Shown in pieces: positions 1-10,400 of a DNA stretch of 64,000 nt. The translations under genes and the position numbers were made by a program. This DNA comes from Gyrodactylus bullatarudis. Taxonomy: Eukaryota > Platyhelminthes > Monogenea > Gyrodactylidea > Gyrodactylidae. The notes beneath the pieces were generated by a model. It ran no database searches and was not told the DNA's origin. It worked only from the letters and a program-made list of their open reading frames with translations. The stretch lies in NCBI GenBank assembly GCA_012064415.1, contig SSNU01001268.1:248001-312000 (forward strand). The letters run 5' to 3'. Positions within the stretch are counted from its first letter, which is position 1. Each line of letters begins with the position of its first letter.

Positions 1-180
1 ATGCTATTGGCCAAGATGAAGCGTTATAAAATTGTCGATGATGAAACATGCGATCATCCAGAGAAGGAAGATTTAAAAAAGCTATTTGATGAAGCAGAAA
101 AAGTATTCATTGAAAGTGTCAATCAACTTAAACGTATCACAAATCTCAAAGAGGATTTTCCCTTCTTAAATCCCCAATAA
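1..180 (+). CDS. C-terminal exon of an unrecognised gene (partial)
   Basis: The frame is open from the first base of the window and ends at TAA 178-180, giving 59 residues rich in Lys, Glu and Asp and ending DFPFLNPQ. The ATG at base 1 sits on the window edge, so the true start probably lies upstream and this is the last coding exon of a plus-strand gene. The composition suggests an amphipathic helix (LFDEAEKVFIESVNQLKRI). I do not recognise the family. It is convergent with the PDE12-like gene, whose stop is at 1099. A canonical AATAAA follows 94 bases after the stop, which supports a real 3' end. Confidence 0.55.
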   Translation: MLLAKMKRYKIVDDETCDHPEKEDLKKLFDEAEKVFIESVNQLKRITNLKEDFPFLNPQ

Positions 181-273
181 ATTCTGTATTTAAATGATGA
201 AAATTTTCTTGTTTTTTCCTTTGTTTCCATGTTATTTCTCGATACAATTTACAAGAGTCTAAAATTAAAGAGC

Positions 274-279
274 AATAAA
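274..279 (+). promoter_or_regulatory. Polyadenylation signal AATAAA
   Basis: AATAAA lies about 95 bases beyond the stop codon at 178-180, at a normal distance for a short 3' UTR. It supports the reading of 1-180 as a terminal exon. Confidence 0.5.
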
Positions 280-479
280 GTCTTTACTATACAAATGAAT
301 TCAGAATTTTGTAATATAGCATCTTTCTTTAACCCTTTTTGAATCAACATTTTTACTCTCTCTAAATTAAAACCATAAGAAACAGATAATATTAATCTCA
401 TTCATCTTATAAATGTACATATCCTAGTATGCTTCGAAAAACAGATCTACTCCAGATAGTGGAATTTGAAAGAAAGCAT

Positions 480-640
480 TAAAAATGATCTAGGAATCAA
501 AATTTGATCTTCATACGAAGATGGAATGATTCTCAAAATCTGATTCAGTATATTCAATTTCTTTTTCTAATACTGATCCTAAAAATTATCTTTTGGTAAA
601 TCTCTCACTTTGAAATCAACAAAAAATCTCTTCATATTAA
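480..640. repeat. Partial arm of the dispersed foldback family
   Basis: The stretch around 525-640 (ctcaaaatctgattcag, then tctcactttgaaatcaaca) recurs with changes at 30424-30540 and 56511-56620, where it is an arm of long inverted repeats. Here only one arm is visible. The rest of 181-1094 holds the 3' UTR of the left gene and AT-rich sequence with nothing else recognisable. Confidence 0.45.
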
Positions 641-955
641 CCACGAGTGTATTTTATAATGTTTGAAAATATTATTTTCAAAGTTGAAAACTCAGGTTTG
701 AATCCTTTCTCTGGTCTACAGACGAGTTCTAGTAAGAATGAAATGCTTCTACATCTGCCACCGTGGTTTAGATATTATTCACGAATCGAAACTTGGTTGT
801 TAGGTAATTTTTACCAAGTTAGAATCTTTTTAATATTTTCGGTTGCCTTGTCAAAATAAGTGAAATAGGTAAAACTCTGGAAGATGGTCAATTATATTAC
901 TAAAATTTAAAGTTAAAGATGATACGATCACGATAAAAAGTAGCAGAATATATAT

Positions 956-961
956 TTTATT
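956..961 (-). promoter_or_regulatory. Candidate polyadenylation signal for the PDE12-like gene
   Basis: AATAAA on the minus strand, about 140 bases past the stop codon at 1099-1101. A second AATAAA (1095-1100) overlaps the stop itself and would leave almost no 3' UTR, so this one is the better candidate. Confidence 0.35.
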
Positions 962-1098
962 CATATATGTAGTGTGAATAGGAGAGTTAGGTTAAGTTGA
1001 ATTTTCTTCTTCAAGAGTAAAACTTTCTTGTACAAAATAGTCTGAAAAGGGAAAGAAAATCTCTTGTTCCAGCTGTCTAATTCATATATATATATTTA

Positions 1099-4000
1099 TT
1101 AATCAATAGAATCATTATAATAATGATTATATCTTAAATCAACAGCAAGGGGTATATGATCACTGGGATGTTCCTGATTTGGTAGAGCAAAAATATCAAG
1201 GGGATCTTTGAAAGTGGGACAATCGGTCTTGAATCGGATATTATTGCATTCGCGCTGATAAAACTCTATGATTCCATTCTTGTTAATAAGTGGAAGGTTT
1301 TTAATTTTTACAAAGTTTTCATCAAACAAAATATAGTCAAGAATACACGAAAAGTTTGGAACCCAATGGGTGAAAAAATCAGATTTCAATGGATAATCAG
1401 GATAGCTAGAAGTAAGGAATTGAACAGTTTCTTCCTCGTGCTGATCTAATGATCCATTCCGGATGAGTTGTACAGCTGGAGTCTCAGGGTCACTATTCAT
1501 GTCAGCCCCAAAGATGACACCATCTACTTGATAGCATTGTTTCAACTTTTTCATGTGTAAATGAAGACAGAATGCTTGAATGGCACGTATAATATCGGCC
1601 AATGGATGGAAATATAAATGAGAAGAACACACAAGAATTCTTCGATTATTACAAAGCTTATCTTCAAGCAGGAGACAGACACATGAGGCAGCATGTGATG
1701 CTGCCTCAATACGTTCGCTAATATCCTTAGTAATATTATTCTCTTCACAGAAATTATTCCATTCTGAGTATAATCGCAGGAGCGTATTCATTTCTTGTTC
1801 AGTGACGAGAAATGAGGTTTCATCACTTTCATCAATTGAGTATTGAATTGGTCTCTCGTCTTGATGACACCTGAAAATCTGCGTGATGATATTCATAACC
1901 GACATTAGACTGTAATTTTTAATCAGATTGAAACGTTTGCTGCTGAAAAAAATACTTGGACCCTCTTTCTTATGCGATGACATAACAACTTTATTATTAG
2001 TAATATTCCTTTTGGGCATAATGAATCCTTTCATATTCAGTCGGTTGTTGAGGAAGGGAACAAGATATTGATGGAAAACGCTAATATCTACTTCTTGAAG
2101 ACACAACAATTCACCTTGTAATTGTTCCAATTCATACAGAATCAAGGGAAGACGATAATTAATTGAGATAAAGTCCATTGGACAGTGGGGAAACATTTGT
2201 TCATAGGCATACTTGCCACTGCTATAGCATTCTGCAAGAAGGTTGTACGAAATTACCCGGATATCTTTAGGATCTTTCTTCTGACCGTAGAAATTTAAAC
2301 GTTGGAGGAAAGCTTTTTGTTTCGGGGGCTTCATTACCGGATAATTGTGAATGATTATATCGGATTTGATGAGGGAATCTGATGTCAACTTTTGTCGATT
2401 CTCACCAATAATATACGGACGTCCAATTCTATTGTTTGCATCTTTTGGAAGGACTGAGAAACCCAAATATTTCTGAAACTGACTTTCATCTGGATATAAA
2501 AATAATTTCTTCTCGTCATTCAAGGAGACAGGATCATCGTCATCTCTCTAAAAAATGATTTGTAATTTTTTAGTTTTCAAATTCGAAATGGAAATTATGA
2601 TCATTAGAACCAACGATTGATTCTTGGATAAGCTTCAAATTTTAATTTCAAATTAACTCATTGACTCCATCAATAATATCATTGTTGGTTTTTAGACTCA
2701 AAAGATAGCTTAGAGAAAACGAATCAATATTTTAGTTATAAATGTTATTTTCTACAAGATCCTCTAGTCTCTATTCCGATACTATCCCGATGCATCGATC
2801 CGAGGCCCCTTGATGCTTGAACTTCTTCTTATGAATGGTGAAGCGTCTATATTTACAAAGACCATCGCGTGTTTAGTATGAAAATGATTCTAAATGTAAA
2901 GCTAATTGATATGAAGTTGAGAATCTATGATTTTTACAGAAATCTCGATATTTTCATCAAGAATTCGAGTTTTTTTAAAGATTTTTTGGAATCTTACTTA
3001 TGTTTCCCACTTTTACCAGTTAAAGAAAAAATCCTTAAAAAATTATTTTTATGAAAAATATGGCCATCTTTCAAATATCGATTTGGCGCCAAATCTCACT
3101 CTTTCGAACTTTTAACTGAAAATTGAAGGTTGATCAAAAGAGGTTTTTCATGAGCAAGATTAGACAAGAAAATCAATTCAACTGAATCTGATCTAATGTA
3201 AAAAGTTGAAATTCAGCTGCCAAACGATAATAAGGCTTACATTAGATCAGATTCAGTTGAATTGATTTTCTTGTCTAATCTTGCTCATGAAAAACCTCTT
3301 TTGATCAACCTTCAATTTTCAGTTAAAAGTTCGAAAGAGAGAGATTTTGGCGCCAAATCGATATTTGAAAGATGGCCATATTTTTCATAAAAATAATTTT
3401 TTAAGGATTTTTTCTTTAACTGGTAAAAGTGGGAAACATAAGTAAGATTCCAAAAAATCTTTAAAAAACTCGAATTCTTGATGAAAATATCGAGATTTCT
3501 GTAAAAATCATAGATTCTCAACTTCTTAGAAAGTCTATAAGCCAACAATAAAATATTCTTGATGAAGTTCGATAATAATATCGTACAAAAAGTTATTTCC
3601 TACCTTTGTTTAGCTTTAATTAGCTCTAGACAAAATAATCCAGGATCGAATTTTTTTTATTTGATTGGTGCATAAGTAAAGATAATATTCCGGTACAATT
3701 TAATATGAAAATATAATTTGTAGAATGGCAATGTAATTATGATTTTGTCTGTCTGATTGTTACTTGTTTTTACTACATTTTGTACTCTTGAATTCATGTT
3801 TACCATTAAGCATACAGACAATAATTTCTTAAAGTTCATAATTGCTGAAAAAATCTATAAACTTTTGTAAATTGCTAATCATTGAGTTCTATTTTTCTTG
3901 AGTATTGATAGAGTTATTTCAGTTAGAGATTTCGGATTCCTATAACTTCCTATTATCTTCAAGATTATGATGTTAGAACAATAAAAAATTTTCTAGCGCA

Positions 4001-5979
4001 ACATACACTAAAGATAGCAATAACAAAAATAGAAGCTAAATTCTCTTTATCCTAATCATTCTCAACATAGTGTAAATGAAATAAGTCTTATAAATAAGCT
4101 ATTTCAATAAAAATTCTCGAAATCTTCAATGACTTCTTGAAAATTATCAAATTTGAGAGATTTTTTACTAAAAATGAAACTATGACACCATCAATGGTAA
4201 ATTATTTTGGAGAAAAATTTATATAATTCAAACTAAAGATTCATTCTGAACTACATATTCACCTTGGTAAAATGAAATTGAATAAAAATATCCATCCCTA
4301 ACATAGCCTTTTAATATAAAAGTTTTAAATATAGAATCCAGTAATTATAAAAATACATTTATTTGAAAAGAAAGCATAAATAACTTTCTAATTCTTAGTT
4401 AAAATCTTACTTCATTAAAGAGAAACCAACTGATTTGGGTTTTCTCATAGGAGCAATCTGAAAAAGTTACAAAGGGTAAACACGGTCTGTTGATCATTGG
4501 GAGTAGGTTTAAATGGCATGCATTCACGTAGGCTGGCTTATATTGTATCCAATAGGCGAAATATTGATTGTCATATTCCTAAACGAGATACGCTTAAATT
4601 TTCAATTCAATAAATTAATACGGTACTTTTATGGGAAACTATAGAAGATGAAGGAGAATAAAGATCAAGTATCAGAACAATGCTTGTGTGTCATTAAAGA
4701 GAATAAAAGTTGTATACCTTTGGGGATAGAAAAATTTCAGACTAATCAATAATTATTTCTCAATTACGAATTCATCACATTTAATATCAACATTAAAGTA
4801 ATTAAATTGTATTTACTCAATAGAACATTTCTATCAGCTTCTGGTCCCACAATGGATTATTTCTATCACACATATGTATATATATACATCATTTTAGTAA
4901 CTCATTATTATTCATTTAAGCATCTGAAAATACTTTGTTTACTACCCATTCGGTAGGAAATCTGTTGAACTCCTGAAATGCACAAACTATTTTAGCTCTA
5001 TCATTCGTCAAAATCGTGTTATAGTAATTCGAAGAAAGTTGATTTTTTTCATAAAATTAATTTTGTTTAAAGCGTTTTTTTTTGAAAACCTACTTCATGG
5101 ATAAAAAGTAAGATAACTTAACTGAGTATTCATAACTGAAGAATTCTGATATGCAATCGCCTGAATTCTATCTACTAAAGCTTGAAAGATAGTCCCACTT
5201 TTGGATCCAAAATGGACCCAATTTTGATCGATAAATCCTGAACTAGAAATAATTGTGTTAAACCAACTGTAGATTCGTAATAGACGTATTCGAAAAAAAA
5301 GTGGAATTAAGGCTAAAAGATTTTGGTTCAGACAAATGTCGAAAGAACTAGAGTAGAATTTAGTTTATATAAAGAAAATTTGATTTAACAAATTCTAAAA
5401 AAACTACCAATAAATACATTAATGACTTACGACTATATTATCCTCAGCACTATTATCAGTTCGAATACGATTCATCATTTTCACACGAAATTGAAGCCAA
5501 TAATCATTGGTCTCATCCTTCTTCAATATTTCAATAAACTCCTCGAGTGTTATCGAGTTGATAGGAAAATCATTCTTGACGTCAACAAAGTCAGGATCAG
5601 TTTGAGTGAAAGAATATCGACAAACATCAAACTTGTCAATCACAATCAGTTTATCCTGTTTAGATCGATGGGCAAAGTAAAAGTTCATATTCTTTTCAAA
5701 ATTTTCAAGGACAGTTGACAACTTTTCATCTGAATCTTTCATTTGAGCGAAAAAGGTATTACGACCAAATGACCAGCCAGGAAATTTTTTACCTATTGCT
5801 TCAGAATAGAATGGAATTTGAAAGCTGTACTTCATAGAACTCCCAAAGAGGGTATGGACATCTGTGATGAATACACGTTGTGACAACCGATGCCTCAATA
5901 AGGACTGTTGTTGTGACTGACATTCTGATATATTCTTTGACTTCATCCTCAGGGAATATGAGTAAACAGGTGCTATTCT
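1099..5979 (-). CDS. PDE12: 2',5'-phosphodiesterase 12-like protein (EEP family), two exons seen
   Basis: The exons are 5979-5431 (183 codons) and 2547-1099 (482 codons plus stop). Both junctions follow GT..AG and are in phase 0 (donor GTAAGT, acceptor after ttttttag). The second exon holds the exonuclease/endonuclease/phosphatase domain. Its motifs are RVISYNLLAECYS, LCLQEVD with the metal-binding Glu, SSHLYFHP, GADMNSDP and HPSDHIPLAVDL, in the order and spacing of PDE12. The family degrades 2',5'-oligoadenylate and trims poly(A) on mitochondrial RNA. The first exon matches the PDE12 N-terminal region in pattern (MKDSDEKLSTVLEN). It begins after an acceptor-like ttgcag, so a further 5' exon may exist; otherwise the first in-frame ATG is at 5946, giving 654 aa, near the family's roughly 600. 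The apparent start at 2523 is a TTG and is not used. The 2.9-kb intron carries the foldback 2913-3525. Confidence 0.88.
2660..2790. repeat. Fragment related to the gap-containing inverted-repeat family
   Basis: The words aatatcattgttggtttt and actca...gagaaaacg recur at 14505-14560 and 21710-21760 and resemble the outer part of the arms around the assembly gap (48371, 48891). Only a fragment is present here and no partner arm was found. Confidence 0.3.
2913..3525. repeat. Long foldback element, 289-bp arms, 35-bp loop
   Basis: 2913-3201 is repeated as its reverse complement at 3237-3525. The arms are equal in length and nearly identical: by eye I saw one substitution and two compensating single-base indels. 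The loop 3202-3236 is unique. The arms contain the palindrome ggcgcc and a run aaattatttttatg. No convincing protein is encoded; the short open frames here are mirror images of one another. It lies in the PDE12 intron. Related but diverged copies occur at 9591-10190, 25735-26070 and 56110-56745. Confidence 0.85.
4850..5270. repeat. Dispersed repeat, inverted relative to 49090-49345
   Basis: Parts of this stretch match the reverse complement of 49090-49345: the segments around gctctatcattcgt, gaagaaagttgattttt and aaaaagtaagataactt reappear in inverted order. It has no open frame and occupies the second half of the PDE12 intron. Between 3526 and 4850 I see only AT-rich sequence. Confidence 0.45.
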
Positions 5980-7069
5980 CTGCAATAAAAAATCTCATAA
6001 TAAAAGATATTAAAAAGAAAACTTAATTATTCAACAAATAGATCATCAACAAACAATCATTCTTTCCACATGAAAATAAGAATTCAACACAATTTCTTTG
6101 ATGAATATTTAAAATTATTTATTTTTTTCACATGGGTCTAGAAAATAACAAACTCTCTTCACTTTTTTGTTCAAAATTAAATTCTTTTTTCCTTGTCATA
6201 TTGCATTGTATATTTCATACGTGGAGAAAATTTTATATTTTTGCAACAAGACTGTATTGAAAAAAAGTTTGACTTGAGTGTCCTAGTATGACTATACTAG
6301 CAAGTACGCATAATATTTTCATCAACAAAATGAAGAAATGATTGATTCCATAATTGAATGAAGACAAATTGTATAGTCAGGGAATTCATTCTGTATTAGA
6401 ATGCGTTCAAGTCCAGACAATTCTTATATAATGTATGGACAATTTCCATTGGAAATTAATGCATTGATCATTTAATTTTCTAAATATTTTATATTATTTT
6501 GTATAAGAGCTGCCAATGTAGTAATCATTTAATTCAATAAAAAGCATCAAATGTTTATATACCATTTAAGATAAAAATTTCAATGCGGATATAAATTTGG
6601 GGAAAAGTGTTGTATATTAATAATAATAATTGCAACCCAATGATAGAAATCAAGAATTGACAAGTTTCTTTAAATTGTGACAAATTAAAGAAACCTTAAG
6701 GATATATGGTTTAATCAAAAAGGTATCTTTTTCTGACAAGTTTTCAGCCTTTCAACAACATGTAATCGTACTTAAACTTTTATGATAATGACCAGTTTTA
6801 TAATATTAATAATAATAATAAAATATCAATATTATATCATATGTAGGAGAAAATATATATTTTATGTTGAAAAAAGAGGATATTAATTAATATTATTTTT
6901 CAAAAAAAAATATCAATAACTACATTCTATGCTTTGTATATATTATAGAATGCAATGGAAGATCATTTCATGATTTAATAAGGATATACAATATAATTAA
7001 AAGTAATGGGCAAAATCAAAAACAACAAAAAGATGATAATTTTTCGTAGGAGATAAAACTGAGAAATTA
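5980..7069. other. Intergenic: PDE12 5' side and MAX 3' side
   Basis: No coding exon was identified with confidence. The stretch is AT-rich, with runs of aataataat near 6620 and 6805 that suggest simple-sequence drift. It should contain the 3' UTR of the MAX-like gene and the promoter or first exon of the PDE12-like gene, but no clear core promoter motif was seen. Confidence 0.4.
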
Positions 7070-7420
7070 TCAGTTGACTGATTTGTTGATAAATTGTCCC
7101 AGCGTTGTAGCAGTGGGAGTAGAGTTTGGAGAATTAGGTGCAATACTCGATGAATTAGAAGAAATTGAAGATGTTGGAGATGTCTTGATAAAAATCTTGT
7201 TGGTGGCATTAACTTTTGGTTCAATCAATGATAAATTCGATGCTGACTGTGGTGTGGAACTGACTTGATTCTGGGAGATTACAGTGGCTTTCTTCAAAAT
7301 TATATTCCCTGGTCTGATGATATGTGATTGGCCAGGATTTATTATTGTTGTTGCAGGCGTTGGTGTCATAAAAGATATGGATTGTTGATTTCCATTAGTA
7401 ATATTATAAGATGTAGATGG
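7070..7420 (-). CDS. MAX: MAX exon 6: last coding exon
   Basis: It begins after tttcag at 7420 in phase 0 and ends at TAA 7072-7070, adding 116 residues. The region resembles exon 5 in motif use (HIIRPGNIILKKATVIS here; RTPKILPG-like and IVRRHIAP there), which hints at an internal duplication of a short basic motif within a Ser/Thr-rich background. Confidence 0.7.
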   Translation of the reverse strand, partial: PSTSYNITNGNQQSISFMTPTPATTIINPGQSHIIRPGNIILKKATVISQNQVSSTPQSASNLSLIEPKVNATNKIFIKTSPTSSISSNSSSIAPNSPNSTPTATTLGQFINKSVN

Positions 7421-10400
7421 CTGAAATAAAAAGATGAATCGATCAAGAAAAAAAAATTACTGAAATACCAATTTAAACTTTTTATTTTGAGAATACAAGA
7501 GATGAAAACTAAATTTGATCGATATGGAGTTAGGAGTCAATGAATTTTAAGAAATCCAGATCATTTTGCCTACTTTTACCATTTGAGAGTGGCCAAAAGA
7601 ATCAGAACTTGACATGTAAGCCAAATATTGCCATTAAATTTTCGAAAAATCAACCAATCTTGAGTAATTTTGAATTAACTAAATTTTCCCAATTTCCAAG
7701 TAGTCAAAATGCTCGAGAAATTGAAATTCAACTCCCAAACGATAATGAGATAAATCATCAGTTCAGATTTAGCATAATTGCTTTTCTCGTCTAATTCTGA
7801 TCCTGAAAAACCTCATTGAAAAATCCAAATAAGCAAAATGACCTAAAAATCTTCTACATATTCAAATTCTTGATGAAAAAATTCAGAATTTCAATAATGA
7901 GTGTTACTAGCTGAATGTAATCACAGGTTATTACATTGTCCATATGAAACCTAACTTGGTAAAGATCAACCTCTGTTTCACACTATAGTTATTATTTTCT
8001 GAGTACATATTCATAATTTAATTGTAATAGCATCCTTTTTTTAGTTGTAAAAAAGTTTACAAGTTTTATCAATTTATGTCATTTTACTATTCTATTACCT
8101 ATTAAACGAATAGATTCTAGATTTCTTTGTTCTTTTGTATCTACCTTTTTTCTGAAATTTTTTTCTGTTGGTTTCGTACGCATCAAGGTATGTATATTTT
8201 AATGGGGAGCTACTTCCCTCCCCTTTTTCGAAGTATTTACTCAATGCAATTCAGTGTATTGGAAGATGAAATTATTTATCAAATATGCCTGGTATTATTT
8301 TATTATATATACCACACAATGTTCACCTTGTCATTAATATTATGAAAAACCATCATAATAGATCACCTCTATTAGATTGTATTAGAGGGATAATTCATAT
8401 ACATCGAGATTTCTACTATGCATATGTTCAAGGTGTATAATAAATATTCCTACATCTACTCATAAAAATACTGTATATATGTATCTACTTTTTGGTTATT
8501 ATAGAATGTATTTGTTTGTATGCTTGCAATGGACTAATAACAGAGTTTGCAAATAGATCTATAGTAGTTGAAGGAAGAGAGGGAATAAAAAAGTGAGACG
8601 AAATAAAGAAACAAAGAAGGAAAAAATCAGGCAAAAAATGAGATTATCGATAATTCAAAGGAGACAGACAAAGAAGAAGAAACATCTGCTCAGAGATGAC
8701 GCTGGGAACGATGAATCCTAAAAGATTTGAATAGAGAAAAGATAAAGAAAGTGAAATAAGATTTTTAATTGATTTATTGAAAAGAACAAGTTTGTGATTG
8801 CTTGAATCCTATGACATTGCCCAACCAGATGAACCAAATAAGTAGATAAGCATTTTATCGAATAAACTTCTCTCTTATAAACGGGTAGATTATGAAAAGG
8901 GAAGATTTATATTCAAAATGTCATTCGAAGATATTTAAAAATCGAAAAGTGACATTTATAGACACAAATATAATAGCAATATTTATGCGAATTGATAAGC
9001 ATAAATGCATCGAGAAGGGTTAAGTAATTACTAGAGCCTCAAAAAAAAATATCTAAAAATAATTTTTTAAGATCTCAAAAAATTGTATTAGTATTATTTT
9101 TCGATTTTAAGGTATTATTTTAACGCTTTATCGCTAATTTACAAAAATTATCTTACATGAAATACTTATAAGTAAACAGAATAAAAATTAGAAAAACAAA
9201 CTAATATTGAAATTCATCTAAAACATCGAGATAATATCCGAATCACTATCTCCAAGGCTATTTTTGAGCTTAGCAAATTGTTAGACAATGAAAATCATCT
9301 CTCTACCTCAAAAATGAGGATTGAGTTCATTGATATGGATGAAATAGAATGCTTTGATAAAGTATTATTTTAATATCTTATCTTCAAAATAATAGATTTT
9401 AAGACCTTATAACTTTGAACCCTGATGACATAGCAGAAAAATTATTAGTTTAAAATGGTTTTCATAACAGAGGGAATAGCTGGTTAAAATAAGCATTTTA
9501 ATACTTTTTGAGGCTCTACTAATTACGTTACAGTGATTCCCTTAAATGTTCAAAAACTTCCGAAAATTCACTTGAATACATAATAAAGTTGGTTGATATG
9601 AAGTTGGGAATCCTACTCATGTTGCCTATTCTTACGATTTGAAGAAAAGAATTCTAAAAAAAATTATTTTCATGAAAAATATGGTCAATTTTAATTTTCG
9701 AATTGGCGCCGAAATTCCATTTTTTTAACTTTGAATTCTAAATTTTTATTGATCAAAAGATGTTTTTTAAGATCAGAATTAGACAAGAAAGCCGAATATC
9801 ACCGACAAATTTTCGAAAGATTCACTATTTTTGAGGGATTTCGATTAATCTAAATTTTATTAATAATAATAATTATTATAATAATTAGGTAGAGCATTAG
9901 AATAAATTAAGCATATTTCTTTATCTTATTGTAATCCTAAAAAACATCTTTTGGCCAAACTCCCACTTGCAGATCAATAAAAATTTAGAATTCAAAGTTT
10001 GGGATTTCAGCGCCAAATCGAAACTTGAAAATGAACATATTTTTCATGAAAATAATTTTTTTTTCAAATCGTAAAAACGGGCAACATGAGTAGGATTCAA
10101 AAGAGTCTTCTAAATATTCGAATTTTTATGAAAAAATCGAGTTTTTCGTAAAAATCATGGATTCCCAACTTCAATTCAATTAGCTTTATGTGAGAAGATA
10201 TATTTATAACCAAATGTACATTTCTTAAAGGATCATCAGTGGTCTCTCCTTAAAACAGTGAAGAGAAAGGTGAAAAAGCGCACTTAGGCCAAGGTAGTTG
10301 GAAATTATAGCAGTAATTCTTTTCAATATACAAATTTGGTTTAAACCAGTCGATGAAGAATTTCTCTTATACCAACAAATCTGCGCTGTTCTTGTGAAAT

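Noticed and set aside
647..859. 70-codon plus-strand frame between the left gene and PDE12
   Set aside because: It has no family resemblance and no splice context, and it lies next to a repeat arm.
2521..2523. Start codon of the PDE12-like open frame at 2523
   Set aside because: The codon is TTG, and the frame continues upstream to a splice acceptor at 2547, so this is exon-internal sequence and not an initiation site.
2869..3548. Several 60-78 codon frames on both strands
   Set aside because: They translate the two arms of the foldback element and mirror each other, so they are not independent genes.
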